Assembly (NCBI RefSeq): GCF_024171535.1 | Contig: NZ_JALJZV010000018.1 | Span: forward strand, 16,480-80,479 | Direction of reading: 5' to 3' | Source: Flavobacterium sp. HSC-61S13 | Lineage (GTDB): Bacteria > Bacteroidota > Bacteroidia > Flavobacteriales > Flavobacteriaceae | DNA: 64,000 nt | Shown: positions 51,855-58,883 of the stretch, piece after piece | How positions within the stretch are numbered: position 1 is the first letter of the stretch | Layout: every line of letters starts with the position of its first letter | Notes under the pieces: generated by a model | What the model saw: only the letters and a program-made list of their open reading frames with translations | Databases searched by the model: none | What the model was told of the DNA's origin: nothing | Position numbers and translations under genes: made by a program

Positions 51855-52829
51855 ATGAGAAACTCCAGAATAATTGAAATTTTAGATGAAAAAATAGCGC
51901 CAGGAGAAACGAAAACGATCAATTTAGAAATCGCTAAGTTTCACACTGCAACTCGCTTGAAAGTTCCCATCATCGTTTCCCGCTCCAAAACAGAGGGCCC
52001 AACGGTACTTTTATCGGCGGGCATACATGGTGATGAATTAAATGGAATCGATATCGTGCGTCAATTGATTCACAAAAAAATCAACATTCCAAAAACGGGA
52101 ACCATCATCTGTATTCCAGTGATTAACATCTTTGGTTTTATTAATAAAACGCGTGAATTCCCAGATGGACGGGATCTCAATCGAGTATTCCCCGGTAGTA
52201 AAGTCGGTTCGTTGGCCAGTCAGTTTGCGCATTATTTGGTTAAACACATCTTGCCCTTAGTCGATTACGCAATAGATTTTCACGCCGGAGGAGCCAGTCG
52301 TTTTAATGCACCACAGATTCGCATTGCGCCTGGAAGTAAGGAACTCGATGAATTAGCCGGTATTTTTCACGCTCCCTTTGTACTGTATTCGAATTATATC
52401 ACAGGATCTTTCAGGAATGCCTGCGCCAAGAGAAATGTGAAAATGCTGCTTTTTGAAGGCGGAAAATCTATGGACATCAACCGATCAGTATCCGATATGG
52501 GGGTTGCCGGCACCATACGCTTTCTCGATCACCTCGGAATGTTACGCCCCAATTTTAACGTTGCCGTAGTTGAAGAAAAAATCTGTTATATAGCCAAGTC
52601 ATACTGGGTACGCGCCAAAAACTCTGGTTTGTTTCACAATCAAACCGCCATCGGCAGCTATGTTCATAAAGGCAGTGTGTTAGCCGTTATATCCGACCCT
52701 TATGGAAAGGGCGAACAACCCGTAAAAGCTCCCTATTCCGGATATATTATCAATACCAACGACGCATCAATCGTTTATCAAGGAGATGCGATTTTTCATC
52801 TATCCACATCCCTATTACAACATGACTAA
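51855..52829 (+). CDS. Succinylglutamate desuccinylase/aspartoacylase family protein
   Basis: A 324-residue zinc carboxypeptidase-fold hydrolase. 'LSAGIHGDELNGIDIVRQL' supplies zinc ligands His58 and Glu61, 'REFPDGRDLNRVFPGS' is the substrate-binding Arg region, and 'YAIDFHAGGASRFNAPQIR' supplies the third ligand His. The C-terminal part (about 225-324) is a barrel-sandwich-like beta domain ('KGSVLAVISDPYGKG', 'PYSGYIINTNDASIVYQGDA'). The family deacylates N-acyl amino acids or related amides, but the natural substrate here is not known, since no arginine succinylation genes adjoin. Its end overlaps the next gene by 8 nt. Confidence 0.85.
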   Translation: MRNSRIIEILDEKIAPGETKTINLEIAKFHTATRLKVPIIVSRSKTEGPTVLLSAGIHGDELNGIDIVRQLIHKKINIPKTGTIICIPVINIFGFINKTREFPDGRDLNRVFPGSKVGSLASQFAHYLVKHILPLVDYAIDFHAGGASRFNAPQIRIAPGSKELDELAGIFHAPFVLYSNYITGSFRNACAKRNVKMLLFEGGKSMDINRSVSDMGVAGTIRFLDHLGMLRPNFNVAVVEEKICYIAKSYWVRAKNSGLFHNQTAIGSYVHKGSVLAVISDPYGKGEQPVKAPYSGYIINTNDASIVYQGDAIFHLSTSLLQHD

Positions 52830-53385
52830 AAAAGAATTGCGCCAAAAATATCAAGCGTTGCGCAACGCACTTTCGACCGCAGAGATTGATCAACTCAGTT
52901 TACAACTAGCCAATCGTTCTTTAGAGATGCCGATTTGGAATTATACCAATTACCATATCTTCCTTACCATTGAAGAAAAAAAAGAAATCAATACCGAATA
53001 CCTACTGCATATTTTAGCTGGAAAAGATAAAAACATTGTCATTTCGAAATCCGATTTTACCGACGGAACCATGACTCATTATCTTTTAACCGATAATACC
53101 CGCATCCAGAAAAACGCCTACAACATACCGGAACCCGTAGGCGGTATCCAAATTTCAGACCAGCAAATCGACGTGGTGTTTATTCCACTATTGGCTTTTG
53201 ATAATCTGGGTCACAGAGTGGGATATGGGAAAGGATTCTACGATCGCTTCCTCCTGAACTGCAAACCTGAAACTGTTAAAGTTGGACTTAGCCTGTTTGA
53301 CAACGAAGAGTCTATAAATGACACTGTTGATACTGATATTCCACTGGATTACTGCATAACTCCCCATACGATTTACGCTTTTTAA
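52822..53385 (+). CDS. fau: 5-Formyltetrahydrofolate cyclo-ligase
   Basis: A 187-residue enzyme that converts 5-formyltetrahydrofolate to 5,10-methenyltetrahydrofolate with ATP, returning a storage folate to one-carbon metabolism. The start is the ATG at 52822 ('MTKKELRQKYQALRNAL'), where the family begins. A longer in-frame start at 52786 would overlap the upstream gene by 44 nt and was rejected. The nucleotide- and folate-binding signature 'IPLLAFDNLGHRVGYGKGFY' followed by 'DRFL' is intact. It overlaps the desuccinylase-family gene by 8 nt, so the two are translated from one message. Confidence 0.93.
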   Translation: MTKKELRQKYQALRNALSTAEIDQLSLQLANRSLEMPIWNYTNYHIFLTIEEKKEINTEYLLHILAGKDKNIVISKSDFTDGTMTHYLLTDNTRIQKNAYNIPEPVGGIQISDQQIDVVFIPLLAFDNLGHRVGYGKGFYDRFLLNCKPETVKVGLSLFDNEESINDTVDTDIPLDYCITPHTIYAF

Positions 53386-53519
53386 TAAATTCTGGCACAG
53401 CTATTGAATAGAAGCCTGTAGAAGGTCACTGATCTCCCAATCGCAAAGGTTTTAATTTAAACAACGATCCAGTAAAGGAAATATCAGATGACCGATAAAA
53501 CAACAAATATCAGCTAGCT

Positions 53520-53741
53520 ATGAAAAATTTTATTCTAAATAATTCGCGTTTATTAATTGTGGTGGTTTTGGCCAGTATCGGATTCAGTAGCTGTGTAGTG
53601 CACGAATCATCTCATCACAGAGGGAGAAGACCCGTCGTAATCGTTCAGGAATCCCATCCTAAACACAACAACAAATATAAAAACAAACACCACAAACCGA
53701 AAAAACACGACAAACACAGAAAACACGATAGAAGAGACTAA
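53520..53741 (+). CDS. Small lipoprotein with Lys/His-rich tail
   Basis: A 73-residue predicted lipoprotein. The signal peptide ends 'IGFSSC' (Cys25), followed by 'VVHESSHHRGRRPVVIVQES' and a strongly basic tail of about 30 residues made mainly of Lys, His, Arg and Asn with no acidic cluster. No domain family is recognised. The tail could bind metal ions (His-rich), phosphate groups of LPS or nucleic acid, but nothing in the sequence decides between them. It starts 134 nt after fau and has no clear promoter box; it may stand alone. Coding is supported by a good signal peptide and lipobox rather than by homology. Confidence 0.7.
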   Translation: MKNFILNNSRLLIVVVLASIGFSSCVVHESSHHRGRRPVVIVQESHPKHNNKYKNKHHKPKKHDKHRKHDRRD

Positions 53742-54083
53742 AAACAGCCTTTTTAACAAGTAAAACAATAAACTAGTTTCCCTGAAAGTGGTTGGAAGAG
53801 ATTCCAGCCATTTTTTATTATTGGTATTTTTAGTCTTTAAAACTTGTAACTTTAAACAAGCTTCCTTTCAAGATGATGTAACAAGTTTCCAAGGTGCATC
53901 AAAAGACTAACACATCTACAATAAAACAATCATTTAACGCTTTTTAATAAATCCCAAAATACGATATTGTATCCCATTCCAATTTATCAAATGGACTGAG
54001 GCTGCTAGATTCTTTAGCATTAAACGAAACAACCCCGTTTGGTCTTGACCAAACGGGGTTGTTTTATTTATAACGAACAACGT
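53742..54083. other. Intergenic region between the small lipoprotein gene and lspA
   Basis: 342 bases without a gene. The only recognised element is the long hairpin at 54027-54064. The remainder shows no coding frame, promoter pair or repeat that I can support. Confidence 0.55.
54027..54064. terminator. Long perfect hairpin, bidirectional terminator
   Basis: An 18-bp perfect stem (54027-54044 with 54047-54064) with a 2-nt spacer carries a GC-rich centre and a T run on the plus strand. It lies 20 bases beyond the lspA stop codon, so it ends lspA transcripts on the minus strand as well. Confidence 0.82.
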
Positions 54084-54677
54084 TTATTTTTTAAAAGCTC
54101 TCTTGTTAAATGCAATTAAAATCCCTACACCAACTGAAATGGCTGCATCAGCGACGTTAAAAATCGCATTAAAGAAGGTAAAGTATTTTCCTCCCCAAAT
54201 CGGCAACCAATTAGGTAGATATCCCTTCCATATCGGGAAGTAAAACATATCCACCACTCTTCCGTGAAACCAGCTCCCGTAAGGTTGATCCGAAAAGAGC
54301 GTAGCCACCTCATGATGGCTTTCATTAAAGATAACGCCGTAAAATACCGAGTCAATAATATTCCCAACCGCACCAGCTAGTATCAAAGAAACTGCAACAA
54401 TCATAAAGGATGAAGCTTGTTTTTTAACCGCATCGTACAACCAGTATGCGATACCACCTACGGCAACAATGCGAAATAAGGTTAGGAATAGTTTTCCATA
54501 AGCCCCTGGAAGCTCTACACCCCATGCCATCCCTTCATTTTCAATAAAATGGATTCGAAACCAATCCCAAACAAAAACCTCTTCATCGAGAAGAAAATTT
54601 GTTTTAATATATATTTTAGACCATTGATCTATCAAAAGAACAGCGATCACTAGCAGTGAAGCTTTTTTAAGTGTCAT
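54084..54677 (-). CDS. lspA: Lipoprotein signal peptidase II
   Basis: A 197-residue inner-membrane aspartic peptidase that removes signal peptides from prolipoproteins after lipidation, including the many lipoproteins in this window. It has four transmembrane helices, the N-terminal 'LLIDQWSKIYIKTNF', 'HFIENEGMAWG' (Asn region), 'GAVGNIIDSVFYG', and catalytic Asp residues in 'HGRVVDMFYFP' and 'IFNVADAAISVGVG'. It is longer than the 164-residue E. coli enzyme because of extra residues in two periplasmic loops (around 'NESHHEVATLFSDQPYG' and 'KGYLPNWLPIWGGKYFT'). This is usual for Bacteroidetes. It follows the DksA-like gene after a terminator. Confidence 0.95.
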   Translation of the reverse strand: MTLKKASLLVIAVLLIDQWSKIYIKTNFLLDEEVFVWDWFRIHFIENEGMAWGVELPGAYGKLFLTLFRIVAVGGIAYWLYDAVKKQASSFMIVAVSLILAGAVGNIIDSVFYGVIFNESHHEVATLFSDQPYGSWFHGRVVDMFYFPIWKGYLPNWLPIWGGKYFTFFNAIFNVADAAISVGVGILIAFNKRAFKK

Positions 54678-54721
54678 TTTTTATGATTTGGCAACAAATG
54701 TAAATTATTATTCTGAGAGAT

Positions 54722-54753
54722 AAAAAAAACGCTCTTAATATAGAGCGTTTTTT
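54722..54753. terminator. Terminator after the DksA-like gene
   Basis: A 12-bp stem (54724-54735 with 54742-54753), a 6-nt loop and A/T runs on both sides. It starts 11 nt after the DksA-like stop codon on the minus strand. Confidence 0.82.
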
Positions 54754-54763
54754 ATTTTCAAGT

Positions 54764-55144
54764 TTATCGTTGTAGGTTTTTTGCCTCGATACTCATCGTA
54801 GCGTGTGGCACCAACTTCAATCGTTCTTTGTTGATCAATTTCCCAGTCACCTTACAGATTCCATAGGTTTTGTTTTCAATGCGGATCAACGCATTTTTCA
54901 AATCTCTAATAAACTTCTCTTGACGGATCGCCAATTGAGAGTTTGCTTCTTTCGACATGGTTTCACTTCCTTCCTCGAAAGCCTTAAACGTCGGCGATGT
55001 ATCATCGGTTCCGTTGTTCAAATCATTCATGTAGGCACTTTTGATCAGTTCCAAATCAGCTTGCGCCTTTTCGATCTTTTTCAAAATTAATTCTTTGAAT
55101 TCTGTCAAATCAGCATCAGAGTAACGGATATTTTCTCCTATCAT
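54764..55144 (-). CDS. DksA/TraR-like protein with degenerate zinc site
   Basis: A 126-residue protein with an N-terminal helical hairpin (about residues 10-92) and a C-terminal DksA/TraR-type finger region ('YGICKVTGKLINKERLKLVP'). In DksA four Cys residues hold zinc (C-x2-C-x17-C-x2-C). Here the same positions are C97, T100, S118 and A121, so only one ligand remains and zinc binding is unlikely. Comparable zinc-free DksA paralogues are known in Pseudomonas. The coiled-coil hairpin could still enter the RNA polymerase secondary channel, possibly with ppGpp. It starts 7 nt after ileS, so the two genes are co-transcribed. The usual annotation as a zinc-finger protein is therefore misleading here. 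Confidence 0.88.
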   Translation of the reverse strand: MIGENIRYSDADLTEFKELILKKIEKAQADLELIKSAYMNDLNNGTDDTSPTFKAFEEGSETMSKEANSQLAIRQEKFIRDLKNALIRIENKTYGICKVTGKLINKERLKLVPHATMSIEAKNLQR

Positions 55145-55151
55145 AACATGC

Positions 55152-58100
55152 TTATTTTAAAATTAATACTCTAGTTTTAAGTTCGTCAAATTCAATCTCT
55201 ACACCATCTAAAACTTCTGATACGAATTCTAATGTGTGTGTTAAAGTTTCTGACTTGATGTAGTTTTCATTAGCCAAAACAGCTTCTTTAATCACTGCTT
55301 GATCCTGTAAAACTACCTTGATCTTATCGGTAACCTCCAATCCAGCGTCTTTACGCAGATTTTGGATACGATTGATCAATTCTCTCGCGATACCTTCTTT
55401 ACGAAGCTCTTCTGTAATCGTAATATCTAAGGCAACAGTAATTCCATCGGAATTAGCAACTAACCAACCTTCGATATCTTGAGACGTAATTTCGACGTCC
55501 GAGAGTGTTAATATAATACTATTTTCTGCTAATTGTACATAAATATTTCCGTTTTTTTCGATTTCGGAAATCTCGTTTGGCGTAAAAGCCTGTATCTTAC
55601 TAGCAATCAACCCCATATCTTTACCGAAGCGCGGACCTAAGGTTTTGAAATTTGGCTTGATTTGTTTGACCAATACCCCGGAAGCATCGTCAATCAATTC
55701 CACTTCTTTCACATTCACCTCAGCCATAATCAAGTCAGACACAGCTAGTAACTCCTGTCTTTGCAATTCATCCAATACGGGAATCATCACTTTTTGTAAC
55801 GGCTGACGCACCTTGATCATCTCCTTTTTACGCAGGGATAAAACCAAAGACGAAACCGTCTGAGCTTTTTCCATTTTGCTCTCTAAACTCTTATCGATAA
55901 ACGACTCATCGTATTTAGGGAAGTCTGCCAAATGTACCGATTCGAAAGATTCCTTAGCTGTAGTTTGTGTTAAGTCTTTGTAAAGCTTGTCCATGAAAAA
56001 CGGTGCTATAGGCGCCGATAATTTAGCTACTGTCGTCAAACACGTATATAGAGTTTGATAAGCTGCTATTTTATCTGTTGCGTATTCGCCTTTCCAGAAT
56101 CTTCTTCTACATAAACGCACATACCAGTTACTTAAATTTTCTTGTACGAAGTCTGATATAGCCCGAGCCGCTCTAGTCGGTTCATAATCGGCATAGAATG
56201 CATCTACATTTTTTATTAAAGTATGCAGTTCCGATAGGATCCAACGGTCAATTTCTGGTCGCTGCTCTAAAGGCACTTCAGCTTCACTATAATTAAAACC
56301 ATCGATATTGGCATAAAGCGAAAAGAACGAATACGTATTGTATAAGGTTCCAAAGAACTTTCTTCTAACCTCAGCAATACCGTCTACATCGAACTTTAAG
56401 TTGTCCCACGGGTTTGCATTGGAAATCATATACCAACGTGTCGCATCTGGTCCATAGGTTTGTAAGGTCTCAAACGGATCTACCGCATTCCCCCAACGTT
56501 TAGACATTTTCTGTCCGTTTTTATCTAATACCAAACCGTTTGACATGACGTTTTTATAGGCATTGGTATCAAAAACCAGAGTGGAAATCGCGTGTAAGGT
56601 ATAGAACCAACCTCTGGTTTGATCTACGCCCTCTGCGATGAAGTCTGCTGGAAAAGCTTTATTGTCATCGATCATCTCTTTGTTCTCAAACGGATAATGC
56701 CATTGTGCATACGGCATCGATCCAGAATCAAACCATACATCGATCAAATCACTCTCGCGTTCCATCGGTTTACCCGATGCAGACACCAAGATAATTTTAT
56801 CCACCACATTTTTATGCAAATCTACCAAGTCGTAGTTTTCTTCAGACATATTCCCAACTTCAAAGCCCTCAAATGGATTGCCCTGCTGTATACCTGCTTC
56901 CATAGACTTGTTGATCTCCTTCATCAATTCCTCCACCGAACCAATGATGATCTCCTCAGACTTGTCTTCTGTTCTCCAGATTGGCAATGGGATTCCCCAA
57001 TAGCGCGATCTGGATAAATTCCAATCATTGGCATTCTTTAACCAGTTTCCAAAACGGCCTTCACCTGTGGATTTCGGCTTCCAATTGATCGTTTCGTTTA
57101 AGTCAAACATACGGTCCTTAACCTCCGTTACTTTGATAAACCAAGAGTCCAATGGATAGTATAAAATCGGTTTGTCCGTTCTCCAACAATGTGGATAACT
57201 GTGAACATATTTCTCTACTTTAAAAGCTTTGTTTTCTTCCTTTAATCGGATCGCTATCTCCACGTCTACGGAACGTTCTGGAGCCTGACCATCATCATAA
57301 TACTCGTTTTTCACATATTTGCCCGCCATATCTCCCATAGCACTAACAAAACGTCCTTGTAAATCTACCAAAGGCACTGCGTTTTCTTGTTCGTCCAAGA
57401 TCAGCATCGGCGGTACTTCTGGTATTGCTTCTTTAGCAACACGAGCATCATCTGCTCCAAATGTAGGAGCGGTATGTACAATACCCGTTCCATCTTCTGT
57501 GGTCACAAAGTCTCCAGCAATTACTCTAAATGCATTTTCTGGATTTTGATACGGTAAGGTATAGGCCATTAATTGCTCATAGGTTGTACCTACTAAATCA
57601 ACTCCCTTAAATTCCTTAATCTCGCAATACGGTATTTTTTTATCGTTAGCGGTGTAAGCTGCAAGTTCTTCAACTGTCGCAACAGCGGTGTATTTACCCG
57701 CAAATTGTTTTCCCACTAAGGCCTTGGCCAAAATCACCTGAATAGGCTCAAACGTATATTGATTGAAAGTCTTCACCAATACATAGTCGATTTTTGGTCC
57801 AACTGTCAAAGCGGTATTGGACGGTAATGTCCATGGCGTTGTAGTCCATGCCAAGAAATGTATCGATCCGTATCCCTTTAAAAACTCTGGTAAATTGTCT
57901 TCCTTCGCCAAGAACTGTGCTACGATCGTAGTATCCGTTACCTCTCTATAACTTCCCGGTTGATTGACTTCATGAGTCGATAAGCCCGTACCCGCTTTAG
58001 GAGAGTAAGGCTGAATCGTATATCCCTTATACATCAAATCCTTGTCGTAAATCTGTTTGAGCAACCACCAAACGGTTTCCATGTATTTGGATTTATAAGT

Positions 58101-58553
58101 CACATACGGATCTTCCATATCAACCCAATATCCCATCTGCACGGTCAATTCGTTCCATAAGTCGGTATAGCGCATTACGGTTTTCTTACAAGCTTCGTTA
58201 TATTCTTCAATGGAAATTTTCGTTCCGATGTCTTCTTTGGTGATTCCCAATTCCTTTTCAGTTCCCAATTCTACCGGCAAACCGTGGGTATCCCAACCGG
58301 CTTTACGCTTTACTTGAAATCCTTTTTGGGTTTTATAACGGCAAAAAATATCTTTAATCGCACGAGCCATTACGTGGTGAATACCCGGTTTTCCGTTAGC
58401 CGAAGGAGGTCCTTCAAAAAACACAAACGGTTGATTACCCTCTCTGGTGGTAATGCTCTTTTCGAATATAGATTGTTCCTCCCAAAACTGCAGCATTTCT
58501 GCAGCTACATTTGTCAAATCTAGACCTTTATATTCTGTAAATTTCGTGCTCAT
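55152..58553 (-). CDS. ileS: Isoleucyl-tRNA synthetase
   Basis: A 1133-residue class Ia synthetase that charges tRNA-Ile and edits valine. The ATG at 58553 ('MSTKFTEYKGLDLTNVAAEM') fits the family; a TTG 15 codons upstream was rejected. The HIGH-type motif is 'PSANGKPGIHHVMARAIKD', the editing-domain Asp/Thr region 'FLAWTTTPWTLPSNTAL', and KMSKS appears as 'KNGQKMSKRWGNAVDP'. The C-terminal anticodon-binding part lacks the Cys-rich zinc ribbon of E. coli IleS, and length and layout match the eukaryote-like type of IleS found in Bacteroidetes, which is typically less sensitive to mupirocin. It is first in an ileS-dksA-like operon with lspA nearby. Confidence 0.96.
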   Translation of the reverse strand: MSTKFTEYKGLDLTNVAAEMLQFWEEQSIFEKSITTREGNQPFVFFEGPPSANGKPGIHHVMARAIKDIFCRYKTQKGFQVKRKAGWDTHGLPVELGTEKELGITKEDIGTKISIEEYNEACKKTVMRYTDLWNELTVQMGYWVDMEDPYVTYKSKYMETVWWLLKQIYDKDLMYKGYTIQPYSPKAGTGLSTHEVNQPGSYREVTDTTIVAQFLAKEDNLPEFLKGYGSIHFLAWTTTPWTLPSNTALTVGPKIDYVLVKTFNQYTFEPIQVILAKALVGKQFAGKYTAVATVEELAAYTANDKKIPYCEIKEFKGVDLVGTTYEQLMAYTLPYQNPENAFRVIAGDFVTTEDGTGIVHTAPTFGADDARVAKEAIPEVPPMLILDEQENAVPLVDLQGRFVSAMGDMAGKYVKNEYYDDGQAPERSVDVEIAIRLKEENKAFKVEKYVHSYPHCWRTDKPILYYPLDSWFIKVTEVKDRMFDLNETINWKPKSTGEGRFGNWLKNANDWNLSRSRYWGIPLPIWRTEDKSEEIIIGSVEELMKEINKSMEAGIQQGNPFEGFEVGNMSEENYDLVDLHKNVVDKIILVSASGKPMERESDLIDVWFDSGSMPYAQWHYPFENKEMIDDNKAFPADFIAEGVDQTRGWFYTLHAISTLVFDTNAYKNVMSNGLVLDKNGQKMSKRWGNAVDPFETLQTYGPDATRWYMISNANPWDNLKFDVDGIAEVRRKFFGTLYNTYSFFSLYANIDGFNYSEAEVPLEQRPEIDRWILSELHTLIKNVDAFYADYEPTRAARAISDFVQENLSNWYVRLCRRRFWKGEYATDKIAAYQTLYTCLTTVAKLSAPIAPFFMDKLYKDLTQTTAKESFESVHLADFPKYDESFIDKSLESKMEKAQTVSSLVLSLRKKEMIKVRQPLQKVMIPVLDELQRQELLAVSDLIMAEVNVKEVELIDDASGVLVKQIKPNFKTLGPRFGKDMGLIASKIQAFTPNEISEIEKNGNIYVQLAENSIILTLSDVEITSQDIEGWLVANSDGITVALDITITEELRKEGIARELINRIQNLRKDAGLEVTDKIKVVLQDQAVIKEAVLANENYIKSETLTHTLEFVSEVLDGVEIEFDELKTRVLILK

Positions 58554-58883
58554 TATATTTTTTTTCAAAATCAGTAGTGCGAAATTAAACAATTTCAACT
58601 AATTATCCCCTCCCTTATAATAGTAAAAGTCTACCAAAAAAAGAATATCGCCGTTTTCAATTGCTATTCGGCATTTAATCGGCTTCATCCTGCCTAATTT
58701 CACTGATTTTTTGGTGTTAAAAATCAAACTCCATCCCTTTTCAACAGCTAAAAAAACCCCTTTGATCTCGAATTTTACTAAAAACAACGAGGTCCCCAAT
58801 AGTGAGGACCTCATCGTTTACTAGAATCTTGCACAGACTATATCGGTTTTTAACTTCTAAGTATAGCCCGACAAGTCTAAACG
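58554..58883 (-). other. Intergenic region upstream of ileS
   Basis: 330 bases without a supported gene. The right part holds the terminator of the second M16 gene. The part next to ileS should contain its promoter, but no confident box pair was found. A 71-codon frame at 58599-58814 was examined and rejected. Confidence 0.55.
58776..58818 (-). terminator. Probable terminator after the second M16 peptidase gene
   Basis: On the minus strand GAGGTCC and GGACCTC form a 7-bp core stem with a 10-nt loop, extended by AAC/GTT pairs, followed by a short T run. It lies about 65 nt after the stop codon. Confidence 0.6.

Noticed and set aside
58599..58814. 71-codon frame upstream of ileS
   Set aside because: It overlaps the terminator of the M16 gene, has no domain or signal and looks like chance.
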